Below, piece after piece: positions 1 through 9,166 of a stretch of 64,000 nt of DNA. The translations under genes were made by a program, and so were the position numbers. The notes under the pieces were generated by a model that was not told the origin of the DNA, did no database searches, and saw nothing but the letters and a program-made list of their open reading frames with translations. The DNA is from Rhizobium sp. GN54 (GTDB taxonomy: Bacteria; Pseudomonadota; Alphaproteobacteria; Rhizobiales; Rhizobiaceae). The stretch spans positions 1-64,000 of the forward strand of contig NZ_JAJNCZ010000014.1 in NCBI RefSeq assembly GCF_021026345.1, written 5' to 3'. Numbering within the stretch: the first letter of the stretch is position 1; the number at the start of each line of letters is the position of its first letter.

Positions 1-9
1 CAAGCATCC

Positions 10-40
10 AAATAAAAAGCCTCCGATGAAACCGGAGGCT
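10..40 (-). terminator. Rho-independent terminator, minus strand
   Basis: A perfect 8-bp stem (AGCCTCCG at 18-25, CGGAGGCT at 33-40) with a 7-base loop is followed, reading the minus strand, by TTTTTATTT. This is a textbook intrinsic terminator for a transcript coming from the right. No protein gene lies between it and the tRNA at 519, so it would end either a non-coding transcript or one that includes the tRNA. Confidence 0.75.
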
Positions 41-518
41 GTTGTAACCCCATCGCAGATGGGGGTCCCGTTTGGACGCCGATCACCCCATGTGCGGGGT
101 CCTTATTCCATGCCGAAACACACAAGGCACCCCTAGTCCCCCCTCCTACCCCCTTACGCTTTCCTCAGGGGAAGGTGACACAGAGAACCACTCTCCTTGA
201 CTCACAGAAGGCCACTGAGAGCCATCCGATAGACAGACTACATCGCTAGCCATCACAACAGGATGCCCTTGTACGAGTCTCTATGAGTCAATGAGGTGCT
301 GTTAGCGTAGCTAAGACTATGTGTCTCAGCGCTATTGGAGAGGGAAGCCTAGAGAGATCCGCTTAGTGCCATGACCAGTGTCATTACAACGGGATGCAGT
401 AGGGTAAGTGACGCTTAGGCTACCCTTACAACGAGCAAAAGCTCATTACAGGGTCATTACATCTTCCCTGTTTCTCTTCTGACGAGAGACCGGAGGTATG
501 CCTAAGTCATTGGAAAAA
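41..518. other. AT-richer gene-free segment beside tRNA-Arg
   Basis: About 480 bases without a convincing gene on either strand and visibly lower in GC than the rest of the window. It holds two hairpins, CCCCATC-GCA-GATGGGG (48-64) and ACCCC-N6-GGGGT (85-100). It also holds a loosely repeated motif, CATTACAACGGGATGC near 384 and CATCACAACAGGATGC near 250, plus further CATTACA copies near 445 and 462. It directly follows the 3' end of a tRNA gene, the usual integration point of phages and genomic islands, so I read it as the end of an integrated element. No integrase is in view and I see no second copy of the tRNA end. Confidence 0.5.
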
Positions 519-595
519 TGGCGCACCCGAAGAGATTCGAACTCCTGACCCCCAGATTCGTAGTCTGGTGCTCTATCCAGCTGAGCTACGGGTGC
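519..595 (-). tRNA. tRNA-Arg (anticodon ACG)
   Basis: On the minus strand the acceptor arms GCACCCG and CGGGTGC pair. The D-arm is GCTC..GAGC, the anticodon stem CCAGA/TCTGG encloses the loop CTACGAA (anticodon ACG), and the T-arm carries GTTCGAATC. The discriminator G at 522 is followed by an encoded CCA (521-519). The gene is 77 nt long with CCA. ACG is normally deaminated to ICG to read CGU/CGC/CGA codons. Its 3' end faces the low-GC segment to the left. Confidence 0.95.
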
Positions 596-680
596 GTTTT
601 CAGCGGTGGGCGTGTTGCCCGGCTGCGAGCGATCTCCTACTGGGTCCGTCGCGCTAATGCAAGCGCCTTCTGCGAAAAAA

Positions 681-709
681 GTTCAAATCCCCTGGTTCAA
701 ATCCCCCTG
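681..709 (+). repeat. Tandem 14/15-bp duplication resembling a tRNA T-arm
   Basis: GTTCAAATCCCCTG (681-694) is followed directly by GTTCAAATCCCCCTG (695-709). GGTTCAAATCC is the typical T-arm sequence of a tRNA. No acceptor, D- or anticodon arm surrounds it, so this is a small tandem duplication of a tRNA-like 3' fragment, not a gene. The rest of the gap between the tRNA and the kinase gene shows no other feature. Confidence 0.55.
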
Positions 710-848
710 AGCCGGTGATCGCGCGAAGGGGCGCTGCGACAGCCGGGCCTCCAGCATGTCGTGCACGTTTCCCGTCGGTCTTGCGGCGCCGACAGGCACG
801 CCGCGGACGATCAGATGGGCGCGGCAGAGCGGGACGATCGAAAGGCGT

Positions 849-2315
849 TCAGGATGCCCTGTTGCGGAAGGCGGCCAGCGGAACGGGGCGATCCGGCAGT
901 TCGATGCGGAACTGGGTGCCTTCCGTCGCCTTCTCCACCAGCGCGATCGTGCCGCCATGGGCGAGCACGAGTTCGCGGGCAATCGCCAGACCGAGCCCGG
1001 TGCCCCCGGAGCGGGCCGATCCGCGAAACGCGGCAAACAGGTTCTCGCGCGCCTTGGGCGGCATGCCGGGCCCGGTGTCGTCGACGGTGATCGAGACGAC
1101 GCTGCCCGTGCGGACCGCCGACACGGTCAGATAGCCATGGCCGCGGCCCGGATGCTGCGTCAGCGCCTCGACGGCATTGCGGCAGAGATTATGGATCACC
1201 CGGAAGAGCTGTTCGCTGTCCGCATCTACCTCCAGCCCCGCCTCCACCTCCATGACGAAGTCGACGCCCGAGACCGGATCGATCGAGAGCATCTCGGAGA
1301 CGTCGGCGACGAGCGGCGCCAGCGGCACGAAGCGGCGGCGCGGCGCCGGCTCCTGCATCCGGCCGTAGGAGAGCACGTCCGTCGTATAGCCCACGGCCCG
1401 GTCGATCGTCCTCAGAAGCTTCGGCGCGAAGCGCTTGACGACGGGATCGTCGACATCGGCGAGCCTGTCCGACATCAGCTGGGCCGAAGAGAGAATGTTG
1501 CGCATGTCGTGGTTGATCTTGGACACCGCAAGGCCGAGGTCGGCGAGGTTCTTCTGCTCCTTCAGCGTTCCCTGCAGCGCCCTCTGCATCTCCGCCAGGT
1601 GGACGGCGGCGACGGCGAGTTCGTCCTGTCCGCCGGAGGGCTTGAGGATGCGGGTCGGATCGGAAGGGTCGGCCGCGAAGTCGCGCATGTTGCCGGTCAT
1701 GCTGCGGATCGGCCGGACCAGCATCCGGTTGATGGTCAGGAAGATCAGGCCGCCGGTGATCGCCGAAAGCACGGTCGTGAGCAGGAAGACCGTCCAGGCG
1801 AAGGAGAGCATCGCCTTGCGCAGCGCCTTGTCCGTCAGCACCACCTCGATCGTCGTGCCGCTGTCGCCGAGCGGGCCGTAGGCGCGGATGATGCGGTCGC
1901 CGCCGAAGAACAGGGTATCCAGCGCGGCACAGATGGCCGAGATCGGCTCGACGGCCGAGAGATCGTATTGCGCGTCCACCTTGGGCGGGATGTCGGCGAC
2001 GGCGACGAGGCGGGCGGCGTCGTGGCGGCGCAGCACGATCGCCTTGGTCCCGGTCGCCATCAGCGTCTCGTCCTGCAGGGCCCGGGTCAGGTCCTGCTGC
2101 GGGAAGCCGTCCGCGACGATCGCCGCCGCCGCGGCGACGTTCAGCCGGTCGCTCAGCCAGCGCACTCGCATGTTCGCGATCGACGGGGCAAAGATCAGGA
2201 CTTCGGCGAGCACGATGAAGGCGACCGTCAAAAGCAGCAGACGCCCGGACAGTCCCTTCATGGCACTCGGCATCGGCACATTGCCCAGCATCGGGGCGGC
2301 TTCGTTGTCCTTCAT
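849..2315 (-). CDS. Membrane-bound sensor histidine kinase (orphan)
   Basis: A two-component sensor of 488 residues, autophosphorylating on histidine and passing phosphate to an unidentified response regulator. It has two membrane segments (about 24-45 and 171-194) flanking an extracytoplasmic domain. A HAMP-like linker and a dimerisation domain with KINHDMRN follow (phosphoacceptor His about 269). The ATPase domain has an N box (NLCRNAVEAL), G1 (DDTGPGMP) and G2 (GGTGLGLAIA). The ATG at 2315 is preceded by GGGAG six bases upstream; a TTG 57 bases further out is a weaker alternative. No response regulator gene adjoins it, so its signal and partner cannot be read from context. Confidence 0.9.
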   Translation of the reverse strand: MKDNEAAPMLGNVPMPSAMKGLSGRLLLLTVAFIVLAEVLIFAPSIANMRVRWLSDRLNVAAAAAIVADGFPQQDLTRALQDETLMATGTKAIVLRRHDAARLVAVADIPPKVDAQYDLSAVEPISAICAALDTLFFGGDRIIRAYGPLGDSGTTIEVVLTDKALRKAMLSFAWTVFLLTTVLSAITGGLIFLTINRMLVRPIRSMTGNMRDFAADPSDPTRILKPSGGQDELAVAAVHLAEMQRALQGTLKEQKNLADLGLAVSKINHDMRNILSSAQLMSDRLADVDDPVVKRFAPKLLRTIDRAVGYTTDVLSYGRMQEPAPRRRFVPLAPLVADVSEMLSIDPVSGVDFVMEVEAGLEVDADSEQLFRVIHNLCRNAVEALTQHPGRGHGYLTVSAVRTGSVVSITVDDTGPGMPPKARENLFAAFRGSARSGGTGLGLAIARELVLAHGGTIALVEKATEGTQFRIELPDRPVPLAAFRNRAS

Positions 2316-2544
2316 CGCGAACTCCCGGCCATCTCGCGGGTCACAGCGGCATTTCAACACGGAATTCTTCAAGTCCCTTCAGGAGGCTCGCCACGTCCAG
2401 GCTTCCCTGGTCGCCGCGCCTGCCGATGGCGGGCACCTGCCGAAAAGGTCGCCCGCGCATCGCATGGTCGCAATCATAGCGGATATGGCCTGCCTGTCCA
2501 ATGGAGGAGGCTCGAGGGTGTGGTGTCTCCGCTTTGCGGAGGCA

Positions 2545-2578
2545 ACAAAAAAGGTGGCGGAAGAAGATCCGCCACCTT
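2545..2578 (-). terminator. Rho-independent terminator of the chemoreceptor gene
   Basis: An 11-bp perfect stem (AAGGTGGCGGA at 2551-2561, TCCGCCACCTT at 2568-2578) with a 6-base loop runs into TTTTTTG on the minus strand. It lies 30 bases past the chemoreceptor stop codon and separates that gene from the kinase gene. Confidence 0.85.
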
Positions 2579-2607
2579 CAGGTCTCTTAATCGGACCCTG
2601 GCCGGGG

Positions 2608-4605
2608 TCAGAATTCTTCCCAGCCTTCCGGGCTGGCGGCGACGGCTGCGTTGCCGCGGCTGGTGAAGGCGCGGGCGACGTTGCCGATGATCCGCCGCGC
2701 CGGCGATTCGACCGGGCGGTGGCTGGCCTGGGCGACGGCGACCTGTCCCTCGCCGGTGCGGAACCGGGAGACCAGGCTCGCCAGGCTGTCGGCCTCGGCC
2801 TTCAGCTTGTGGGTCGCAGCCGAGCTTTCCTCCACCATGGCGGCATTGTGCTGCGTCACCTGGTCCATCTGGTTGACGGCGGTCGAGACCTCCTGCAGGC
2901 CGGTGGCCTGCTCGCGGGCCGCGGTCGCGATCGAGTGGATGTGGTCGTTGATCTTCAGCACGCGGGTCTCGATGTCGGCGAGCGATGTGCCGGTGGCCTG
3001 GACATAGCGGACACCGGTCGCGACTTCCTCGCTCGACTTGTTGATGAGCCCCTTGATGTCCTTGGCAGCGCTTGCGGCGCGCTGCGCCAGTTCGCGCACT
3101 TCCTGGGCGACCACGGCAAAGCCCTTGCCCGCATCCCCCGCACGCGCCGCCTCGACGCCGGCGTTCAGCGCCAGCAGGTTGGTCTGGAAGGCGATCTCGT
3201 CGATCACGTTGATGATCTGCGTGATCTCGTTGGATGCCTGCTCGATACGGCCCATGGCGTCGACCGCGTTGCGCACCACCTCGCCGGACTGCTTGGCGCT
3301 CTGGGTCGCCTCGCCCACCATGATGGTGGCTTCCTGTGCCCGGTCGGTCGAGTTCTTGACGGCCGCGGTGATCTCTTCCAGGGCCGCGGAGGTCTCCTCG
3401 AGCGCTGCGGCCTGCTGTTCGGTCCGCTTGGAGAGGTCGTCGGACGCGGTGCGCAACTCGCCGGAGTTGGCATTGATCGAATCGGTGGAGGCCCTGACCT
3501 CGCGCATCGCCTTCTGCAGCGTCGCCAGCGTATTGTTGACGTTGGTCTGCAGCTCGGCGAACGCGCCCTGGAAGGAGCCACTCATCGAGCCGGTGAGGTC
3601 GCCGTCCGCCAGCGCTGCGATGACGCGGCGCGTCTCGTTGATGCCGGTGTCGACGCTGCTGACGAGTTCGTTGACGCCTGCGGCGAAACGGTTGAGGTCG
3701 TCGTTGCCGTAGTCCTTGTCGATGCGCTGCTTGAAGTCGCCTGCGGCTGCGGCATGCACGACGGTGGCGATCGAGGACTGCAGGTCGGCGCTCTTTTCGC
3801 GCAGCACCTGTTCCTGTGCGTTCAGGTCGTGCACCTCGATGGCGTTCTGGCGGAACACCGAAACGGCTGCGGCCATCTCGCCGATCTCGTCCTTGCGTCC
3901 GGCATAGGGCACTTCGGTCGAAAGGTCGCCGCCTGCGAGCTGCTTCATCGTCGCCGTGACGTTCTGGATCGGCCGGCTGATCTGGTTGGTCGCCACGTAG
4001 AAGGCGGCGCCGCCGCCGGCGGCAAGGCCGATCACCACGGTGGCCAGCACCGCCGTCAGCATCAGCATCTTGAAATCGGAAATGTCCGCCTTGATCGCGT
4101 TCAGGTCTTCGCGGTCGATCTCGACGACGGCGTCGATCTCCTGCTGGAAAGCCTTGCGGTTGGCGCGGTTGGCCTCGTTGTTGCCCTGTTCGTTGGCGGC
4201 CTGCGGCGACACCTCGGTGCCGAGGCGTGCCGTCTCCGCGCGGAACATCCGGAATTCGGCCGCGCGGGCGACGACGGCATCAAAGGGGGCGATCTGGTCG
4301 GCGGGAACCTTCGGGCGCCAGCTGGTCAGGGTCTGGTCGATCCCGTCCAGTTCCTTGCGGATGCCGTCGGCGAATTTCTGGGCCTGCTCGGTCGTCGGCG
4401 AGGCATAGATGCCGCGCGCTTCCATTACCACGGCGGTAACCTGCCGGTTGAGGTGCTCGCCGAGGAAGGCGCGGTCGGCGGCCGTCTCGTATTCGCGCAG
4501 CTTCTGGTCGTACTGCTGGACGACCAGAAGCCCCATTGCGCCGATGAGGACGGACAGCATCCCCATCAGCCCGACGATAAGATAGATCTTCGCACGTATT
4601 TTCAT
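2608..4605 (-). CDS. Methyl-accepting chemotaxis protein with CheR/CheB-type tether
   Basis: A 665-residue transmembrane chemoreceptor that senses an extracytoplasmic ligand and controls CheA. The first membrane helix spans about 7-30, then comes a helical four-helix-bundle-like sensor region, the second helix (about 180-204) and a HAMP domain (about 205-258). A methylation/signalling coiled coil follows, with the conserved hairpin tip DEIAFQTNLLALNAGVEAA. The C-terminus is GWEEF, matching the xWxxF pentapeptide that docks CheR/CheB in full-length receptors. The ATG at 4605 has GGAGGAA seven bases upstream. No other che gene is nearby, so it presumably feeds a chemotaxis cluster elsewhere. 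The ligand cannot be inferred. Confidence 0.95.
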   Translation of the reverse strand: MKIRAKIYLIVGLMGMLSVLIGAMGLLVVQQYDQKLREYETAADRAFLGEHLNRQVTAVVMEARGIYASPTTEQAQKFADGIRKELDGIDQTLTSWRPKVPADQIAPFDAVVARAAEFRMFRAETARLGTEVSPQAANEQGNNEANRANRKAFQQEIDAVVEIDREDLNAIKADISDFKMLMLTAVLATVVIGLAAGGGAAFYVATNQISRPIQNVTATMKQLAGGDLSTEVPYAGRKDEIGEMAAAVSVFRQNAIEVHDLNAQEQVLREKSADLQSSIATVVHAAAAGDFKQRIDKDYGNDDLNRFAAGVNELVSSVDTGINETRRVIAALADGDLTGSMSGSFQGAFAELQTNVNNTLATLQKAMREVRASTDSINANSGELRTASDDLSKRTEQQAAALEETSAALEEITAAVKNSTDRAQEATIMVGEATQSAKQSGEVVRNAVDAMGRIEQASNEITQIINVIDEIAFQTNLLALNAGVEAARAGDAGKGFAVVAQEVRELAQRAASAAKDIKGLINKSSEEVATGVRYVQATGTSLADIETRVLKINDHIHSIATAAREQATGLQEVSTAVNQMDQVTQHNAAMVEESSAATHKLKAEADSLASLVSRFRTGEGQVAVAQASHRPVESPARRIIGNVARAFTSRGNAAVAASPEGWEEF

Positions 4606-5020
4606 GGACGGTTCCTCCGTTGCCACTGTCGAACGAATGCAGCGGCAGCCGCACCGTGTACGTGCTCCGTTTTACCCTTTAAAAGTTAATGAGAATTCTA
4701 ACGAAAGCTAATGTTAGGGCCCTGCCGCCGCATTTGCCTATTGATATTCGTCAGGAAAAACAGCGGCTTCGCCTTACGTTACGTGAGGCGGGCGGGGGTC
4801 TTCGCCACCAGGAAGACAAGAAATGGCCGCGTTGTGTTAATCATTTCGGCACGGGGTCCGGATTTTCAGCCCGGAATTGACTTTTCCCGGCCTTTCCCCT
4901 TATAAGCCGCGCACGTCCGGACGGGCCGTCACTTCGGCGACGGCGAATGCGTCCGCAAACGTAACGCTCCTTGCTTAAACGCAAACCCAAGAAGGGCCGC
5001 ACACCGCGGTGTTAAAATAA
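4606..5020. other. Divergent intergenic region, chemoreceptor / rpmH
   Basis: 415 bases carrying control signals for two divergent genes. The half next to the chemoreceptor has an AT-rich block (about 4676-4716) with repeated TTAAT/CTAAC/CTAAT elements, the likely promoter area for the minus-strand gene. The right half holds the rpmH promoter. No dnaA gene or DnaA-box array is visible, although rpmH is next to dnaA in many bacteria. Confidence 0.5.
4877..4906 (+). promoter_or_regulatory. Sigma-70 type promoter for rpmH-rnpA-yidC
   Basis: TTGACT (4877-4882) and TATAAG (4901-4906) are separated by 18 bases, a strong match to the vegetative promoter consensus for this high-GC genome. It lies about 115 bases upstream of rpmH and points into it. 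Confidence 0.7.
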
Positions 5021-5158
5021 ATGTCGAAGCGTACCTATCAGCCTTCCAAGCTTGTTCGCAAGCGTCGTCACGGCTTCCGTGCCCGTATGGCCACCAAGGG
5101 CGGTCGCGCGGTTCTCTCCGCTCGCCGTGCACGCGGTCGCAAGCGTCTTTCGGCCTAA
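5021..5158 (+). CDS. rpmH: 50S ribosomal protein L34
   Basis: A 45-residue, strongly basic protein (starts [19 protein letters not shown], ends RGRKRLSA), near identical to family L34 and of the normal length. It binds 23S rRNA in the large ribosomal subunit. The family often starts MKRTYQPS; here one extra Ser follows the initiator Met. No strong Shine-Dalgarno is visible before the ATG. rnpA follows 32 bases downstream in the conserved rpmH-rnpA-yidC order. Confidence 0.97.
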   Translation: MSKRTYQPSKLVRKRRHGFRARMATKGGRAVLSARRARGRKRLSA

Positions 5159-5190
5159 ACGCCGCGCTTGCCCGAAGCGAGAGCCGGGCA

Positions 5191-5580
5191 ATGACCAAGA
5201 ATGACGAAAAATTGACTGTCGGACGGCTGAAAAGCCGCCCGCAGTTTCTTTATGTGCGGGAGGGAGAAAAGCGCAAAGGGCCGCTGTTCCTTCTGGAGAT
5301 GCGCGACCGGCACGAGCCGGACGCTCCCCCGCGCGTCGGTTTCACCGTCACCAAGAAACACGGCAATGCCGTCGAACGGAACCGGATGCGCCGGCGCCTG
5401 AGGGAAGCGGTGCGTCTGTCGGCCGGGTTTGCAATGGCGCCCGGACACGACTATGTCATCGTCGCCAGACGCGACATTCTCCATGCGGGCTTTGCCGAAC
5501 TCCAGGATCGCCTCCGCGAGCGCATCAGCAACAGGCAGAAACACAAGAGGCCGGCTCCCTCCGGCCCCGGGAAAGAATGA
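5191..5580 (+). CDS. rnpA: Ribonuclease P protein component
   Basis: The 129-residue basic protein subunit of RNase P, which matures tRNA 5' ends with the catalytic RNA (not in this window). The family RNR signature is present around residues 54-73 ([19 protein letters not shown]), and FTVTKK precedes it as usual. The C-terminal Lys/Arg/Pro-rich tail is slightly longer than in E. coli. It lies between rpmH and yidC, and its TGA overlaps the yidC ATG by four bases (ATGA), implying translational coupling. Confidence 0.96.
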   Translation: MTKNDEKLTVGRLKSRPQFLYVREGEKRKGPLFLLEMRDRHEPDAPPRVGFTVTKKHGNAVERNRMRRRLREAVRLSAGFAMAPGHDYVIVARRDILHAGFAELQDRLRERISNRQKHKRPAPSGPGKE

Positions 5581-7364
5581 TGGAAAACAACCGCAATTAT
5601 TTCGTGGCGATTGCGCTGTCGGTGCTGATCCTGATCGCCTGGCAGTTCCTCTACGTCAATCCGAAGATCGAGCGCGACCGCTCGGTCGCCGAGATGCAGG
5701 CGGAACTGGACAAGGACAATCCGGTCACCCCGCAGGGAACGACCGCGGCATCGACGCCCGCAGCCGGCGCCGTTCCCGGTGCCGCCACGGAAAGCGCGCA
5801 GGCAGCGCCTGTCCAGAGCGCGCGCGTCCAGATCGAGACGGGCTCGCTGCTCGGGTCCATCAACCTTACCGGCGCACGCTTCGACGACCTGAAGCTGCGC
5901 GAGTACCACGAGACCGTCGATCGCTCGAGCCCGATCATCACGCTTCTCAGCCCGGCCGAAACCGAGCACGGCTATTTCGCCGAGGTCGCCTATGTCGGCA
6001 ACGAGACGACCGGCCAGGTTCCCGGTCCGCAGACGGTCTGGACGCAGGAAGGCACCGGCAAGCTCACCACCACCACCCCGATCACGCTCAGCTACACCAA
6101 CGACAAGAACATCCGCTTCGTCCGCACGATCTCCGTGGACGAGCATTACATGTTCCAGGTCACCGACCAGATCGAGAATGCCACCGGCGCGCCGCTGTCG
6201 CTCTCCAGCTACGGCCGCATCACCCGCTTCACCAAGCCGACGACGCCGAGCATCTATGTCCTGCACGAGGGCTTCATCGGCTATCTCGGCGAGCTTGGGC
6301 TGCACGAGGTCAGCTATTCCGATACCGAGGAGGAGACGACCGTTGCGCCCGGCAGGGCGACGAGCGGCTGGCTCGGCATCACCGACAAGTACTGGGCGAC
6401 CGCCCTGATTCCGCCGCAGGCGACCCCCTATGAAACCCGCTTCTCGCATTTCACCGACGGGCGCCCGCGCTTCCAGGCCGACTTCCGCCAGGACGCGATC
6501 ACGATCGCGCCGGGGCAGACCGGTGAAGTCAAGAACATGCTGTTCGGCGGCGCCAAGGAAGTGCCTGTTATCGACGGCTACAAGACGTCGCTGTCCATCC
6601 CGCGCTTCGACCTGATGATCGACTGGGGCTGGTTCTGGTTCTTCACCAAGCCGATGTTCCAGATGCTGGACTTCTTCTTCCGCTATTTCGGCAATTTCGG
6701 CGTGGCCATCCTGATCACCACGATCGTCGTCAAGGGCGTGTTCTTCCCGCTCGCCAGCAAGCAGTACGCCTCCATGGCGAATATGAAGCGGCTCCAGCCG
6801 AAGATGGAGGAACTGAAGGCCAAGTTCGGCGACGACAAGATGGGCCTGCAGCAGGCGATGATGGCGCTCTACAAGGAGGAAAAGATCAATCCTCTGGCGG
6901 GCTGCTGGCCGATCCTGTTGCAGATCCCGGTCTTCTTTGCGCTCTACAAAGTTATCTACATCACCATCGAGATGCGCCACGCGCCGTTCTTCGGCTGGAT
7001 CCAGGACCTGTCGGCCCCCGATCCGACCTCGATCTTCAACCTGTTCGGCCTCTTGCCGTTCGAGGTGCCGCACATGCTGCTCATCGGCGTCTGGCCGCTG
7101 ATCATGGGTGTCACCATGTTCCTGCAGATGCGCATGAACCCGACACCGCCGGACCCGACCCAGGCGATGATCTTCACCTGGATGCCGGTGGTCTTCACCT
7201 TCATGCTGGCGAGCTTCCCGGCCGGCCTCGTGATCTACTGGGCCTGGAACAACACGCTCTCTATCATCCAGCAGGCGATCATCATGCGCCGCCATGGCGT
7301 CAAGGTGGAACTGTTCAGCAATCTGAAGGGGCTGTTCGGCAAGAAACCGGATCCGGCGAAGTAG
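5577..7364 (+). CDS. yidC: Membrane protein insertase YidC
   Basis: A 595-residue inner-membrane insertase/foldase acting with SecYEG or alone. The N-terminal helix ([18 protein letters not shown]) is followed by an Ala/Pro/Thr linker, the large periplasmic beta-sandwich domain (about 80-340), then the five-helix core from about residue 345. Typical core motifs are [19 protein letters not shown] and [19 protein letters not shown]. Length and layout match proteobacterial YidC. Two ATG codons occur in tandem (5577 and 5580); the first overlaps the rnpA stop. Confidence 0.98.
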   Translation: MMENNRNYFVAIALSVLILIAWQFLYVNPKIERDRSVAEMQAELDKDNPVTPQGTTAASTPAAGAVPGAATESAQAAPVQSARVQIETGSLLGSINLTGARFDDLKLREYHETVDRSSPIITLLSPAETEHGYFAEVAYVGNETTGQVPGPQTVWTQEGTGKLTTTTPITLSYTNDKNIRFVRTISVDEHYMFQVTDQIENATGAPLSLSSYGRITRFTKPTTPSIYVLHEGFIGYLGELGLHEVSYSDTEEETTVAPGRATSGWLGITDKYWATALIPPQATPYETRFSHFTDGRPRFQADFRQDAITIAPGQTGEVKNMLFGGAKEVPVIDGYKTSLSIPRFDLMIDWGWFWFFTKPMFQMLDFFFRYFGNFGVAILITTIVVKGVFFPLASKQYASMANMKRLQPKMEELKAKFGDDKMGLQQAMMALYKEEKINPLAGCWPILLQIPVFFALYKVIYITIEMRHAPFFGWIQDLSAPDPTSIFNLFGLLPFEVPHMLLIGVWPLIMGVTMFLQMRMNPTPPDPTQAMIFTWMPVVFTFMLASFPAGLVIYWAWNNTLSIIQQAIIMRRHGVKVELFSNLKGLFGKKPDPAK

Positions 7365-7386
7365 CCGGCCTCCCCAGAGACGTCTC

Positions 7387-7410
7387 GAAGCCCCGGTTCG
7401 CCGGGGCTTC
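7387..7410 (+). terminator. Hairpin terminator after yidC
   Basis: A perfect 10-bp GC-rich stem (GAAGCCCCGG / CCGGGGCTTC) closes a TTCG tetraloop 22 bases after the yidC stop. The U-tract is weak (CTCGTTCTGG), so termination may be partial and allow read-through to the exporter and engB genes. Confidence 0.6.
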
Positions 7411-7515
7411 CTCGTTCTGGCCTGTGCCCGTTGCGACGTCGCCGCGTCGCTGCCGCGTGCGCCTCTTGGCCGGCGGCCTGCCAGTATCCTGACGTCCACT
7501 CCTGCGAGCACGATC

Positions 7516-8439
7516 ATGTCCACGTCCGAGGTTTCGCCGTCCTCCGCCAGTACCGATGCCCGCAACCAGGGCTATGGCGCCACGCTGGTGCTCGCCGCCG
7601 CGATCGTTTGGAGCTTCGGCGGCATGCTCGCGCGGCTTCTCGACATCGACGACGGCTGGACCGTCATCTTCTGGCGATCGCTGTTTGCCGCCCTCTTCCT
7701 CCTTGTCTTCATGCTGCTGCGGGACGGCGTGCGCGGCACCTGGGCGCTCTTTGCCGGCATGGGCCTGCCGGGCCTGGCCGTCGGCCTCTGCTTTGCCACC
7801 GCATCGACCTCGTTTATCCTGGCGCTGGCCTATACCACGGTGGCCAACGTGGTCCTCATCCAGGCGAGTGTTCCGCTGATCGCCGCCCTGATGTGTCGCG
7901 TCCTGTTCGGCGAGCGCATCGCAGCCGCCACCTGGGTCGCGATCGCGGCGGTCATCCTCGGCGTCGGCATCATGGTCTCCGGCTCGATCACCGGGCGTGT
8001 CTCGCCGCTCGGCGACGCGCTGGCGCTCCTGATCGCGTTCGCCTTCGCAACCGCGACCGTCGTCACCCGGCGCTTCTCCCATGTCCGGATGACGCCGGCC
8101 GTGTTCACCGGCACGGCGATCGCCGGCGTCGTCGCCGCCTCGCAGGCCACGGGCTTCGCCGTCACCGCGCCGGAGCTCGGCATCCTCGTCATCTTCGGCG
8201 CGCTCAATTTCGGCCTCGGCCTGGCCCTGTTCGTCACCGGCGCAAGGCTGATCCCCTCGGCGCTCGCCGCCCTGCTCGGCACGGCCGAGACGGTGCTGGC
8301 GCCGCTCTGGGTGGCCCTCTTCCACGGCGAGGTGCCGGGCGAGCGCACCGTCGTGGGCGGCGCGATCGTACTCGCAGCGCTTCTTTGCTATCTCGGCCGG
8401 GAGATGTGGCGCCAGCGACGAGCTGCGCTTGCCGCTTGA
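7516..8439 (+). CDS. DMT-superfamily (EamA) transporter
   Basis: A 307-residue integral membrane protein with about ten hydrophobic helices arranged as two EamA repeats, the family layout for small-metabolite exporters. The second repeat ends with [19 protein letters not shown], the conserved EamA motif before the last helices. The substrate is unknown. It lies between yidC and engB, an insertion into an otherwise conserved housekeeping string. The Shine-Dalgarno before its ATG is weak. A second, diverged DMT gene occurs at 13232. Confidence 0.9.
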   Translation: MSTSEVSPSSASTDARNQGYGATLVLAAAIVWSFGGMLARLLDIDDGWTVIFWRSLFAALFLLVFMLLRDGVRGTWALFAGMGLPGLAVGLCFATASTSFILALAYTTVANVVLIQASVPLIAALMCRVLFGERIAAATWVAIAAVILGVGIMVSGSITGRVSPLGDALALLIAFAFATATVVTRRFSHVRMTPAVFTGTAIAGVVAASQATGFAVTAPELGILVIFGALNFGLGLALFVTGARLIPSALAALLGTAETVLAPLWVALFHGEVPGERTVVGGAIVLAALLCYLGREMWRQRRAALAA

Positions 8440-8491
8440 CATTGCGGGGCAAAACCGTGAAGCCGGGCGAACAGCTCGGGAAGGCCAGACG

Positions 8492-9145
8492 ATGACAGCG
8501 ACACATTCCGGCGAGGACAAGCCGCTCTTCGGGCGTCCGTGGATCTTCATCCGCGGCGTTCCAGCGATGAAGTTCCTGCCGCCGGAAGGCCCGCCGGAGA
8601 TCGCCTTCGCCGGCCGTTCGAACGTCGGAAAGTCCTCGCTGATCAATGCGCTCGTCGGCCACAAGGGCCTGGCACGCACGTCCAACACACCGGGCCGCAC
8701 CCAGGAACTGAACTATTTCGTGCCCGATGGCTATTCCGGCGCCGAAGGCGACCTGCCGCCGATGGCGCTGGTCGACATGCCCGGCTACGGCTACGCGCAG
8801 GCGCCGAAGGAACAGGTCGACGCCTGGACGAAGCTCGTCTTCGACTATTTGCGCGGCCGCTCTACGCTGAAGCGCGTCTACGTGCTGGTCGACAGCCGCC
8901 ACGGCATCAAGAAGAACGACGAGGACGTCTTCGACCTTCTCGACAAGGCGGCCGTCTCCTACCAGCTCGTCCTGACCAAGACGGACAAGATCAAGGAGGC
9001 GGGGGTCCCGAGGCTCGTCGCCGAGACGACCGAAAAGATCCGCAAGCGGCCGGCAGCCTATCCGGAGGTGCTCTCGACCTCCTCGGAAAAGGGCCGCGGC
9101 CTCGACATGCTGCGCGGCGCGATCGAGGCGACGATCGCGCGCTGA
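8492..9145 (+). CDS. engB: Ribosome biogenesis GTPase EngB (YihA/YsxC)
   Basis: A 217-residue TrmE-Era-EngA-EngB family GTPase required for late assembly of the 50S subunit. G1 is GRSNVGKSS, the switch region [10 protein letters not shown]3 DMPGYGYA and G4 TKTD, with the final [11 protein letters not shown] serving as the G5 region. The ATG at 8492 follows GGGAAGG; the reading frame stays open further upstream across the exporter's end, but those codons have no family counterpart. Position downstream of yidC and upstream of argB is conserved in Rhizobiaceae. Confidence 0.96.
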   Translation: MTATHSGEDKPLFGRPWIFIRGVPAMKFLPPEGPPEIAFAGRSNVGKSSLINALVGHKGLARTSNTPGRTQELNYFVPDGYSGAEGDLPPMALVDMPGYGYAQAPKEQVDAWTKLVFDYLRGRSTLKRVYVLVDSRHGIKKNDEDVFDLLDKAAVSYQLVLTKTDKIKEAGVPRLVAETTEKIRKRPAAYPEVLSTSSEKGRGLDMLRGAIEATIAR

Positions 9146-9166
9146 AGAGGCAAACGCGCAAAACTC

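Noticed and set aside
681-709. Second tRNA gene on the plus strand
   Set aside because: Only T-arm-like sequence is present; no acceptor pairing, D-arm or anticodon arm can be drawn.
1888-4689. Very long open frame on the plus strand (933 codons) across the kinase and chemoreceptor genes
   Set aside because: It is antisense to two genes with complete domain signatures on the minus strand; high GC keeps the opposite frame open and the translation has no family features.
4606-5020. Replication origin next to rpmH
   Set aside because: No dnaA gene and no cluster of DnaA boxes is visible; dnaN lies far away at 62542 and in Rhizobiaceae is not an origin marker.
5451-7565. 704-codon minus-strand frame opposite yidC
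   Set aside because: Antisense to a clear yidC with all family motifs; the translation is a low-complexity Arg/Asp/Glu/His-rich shadow.
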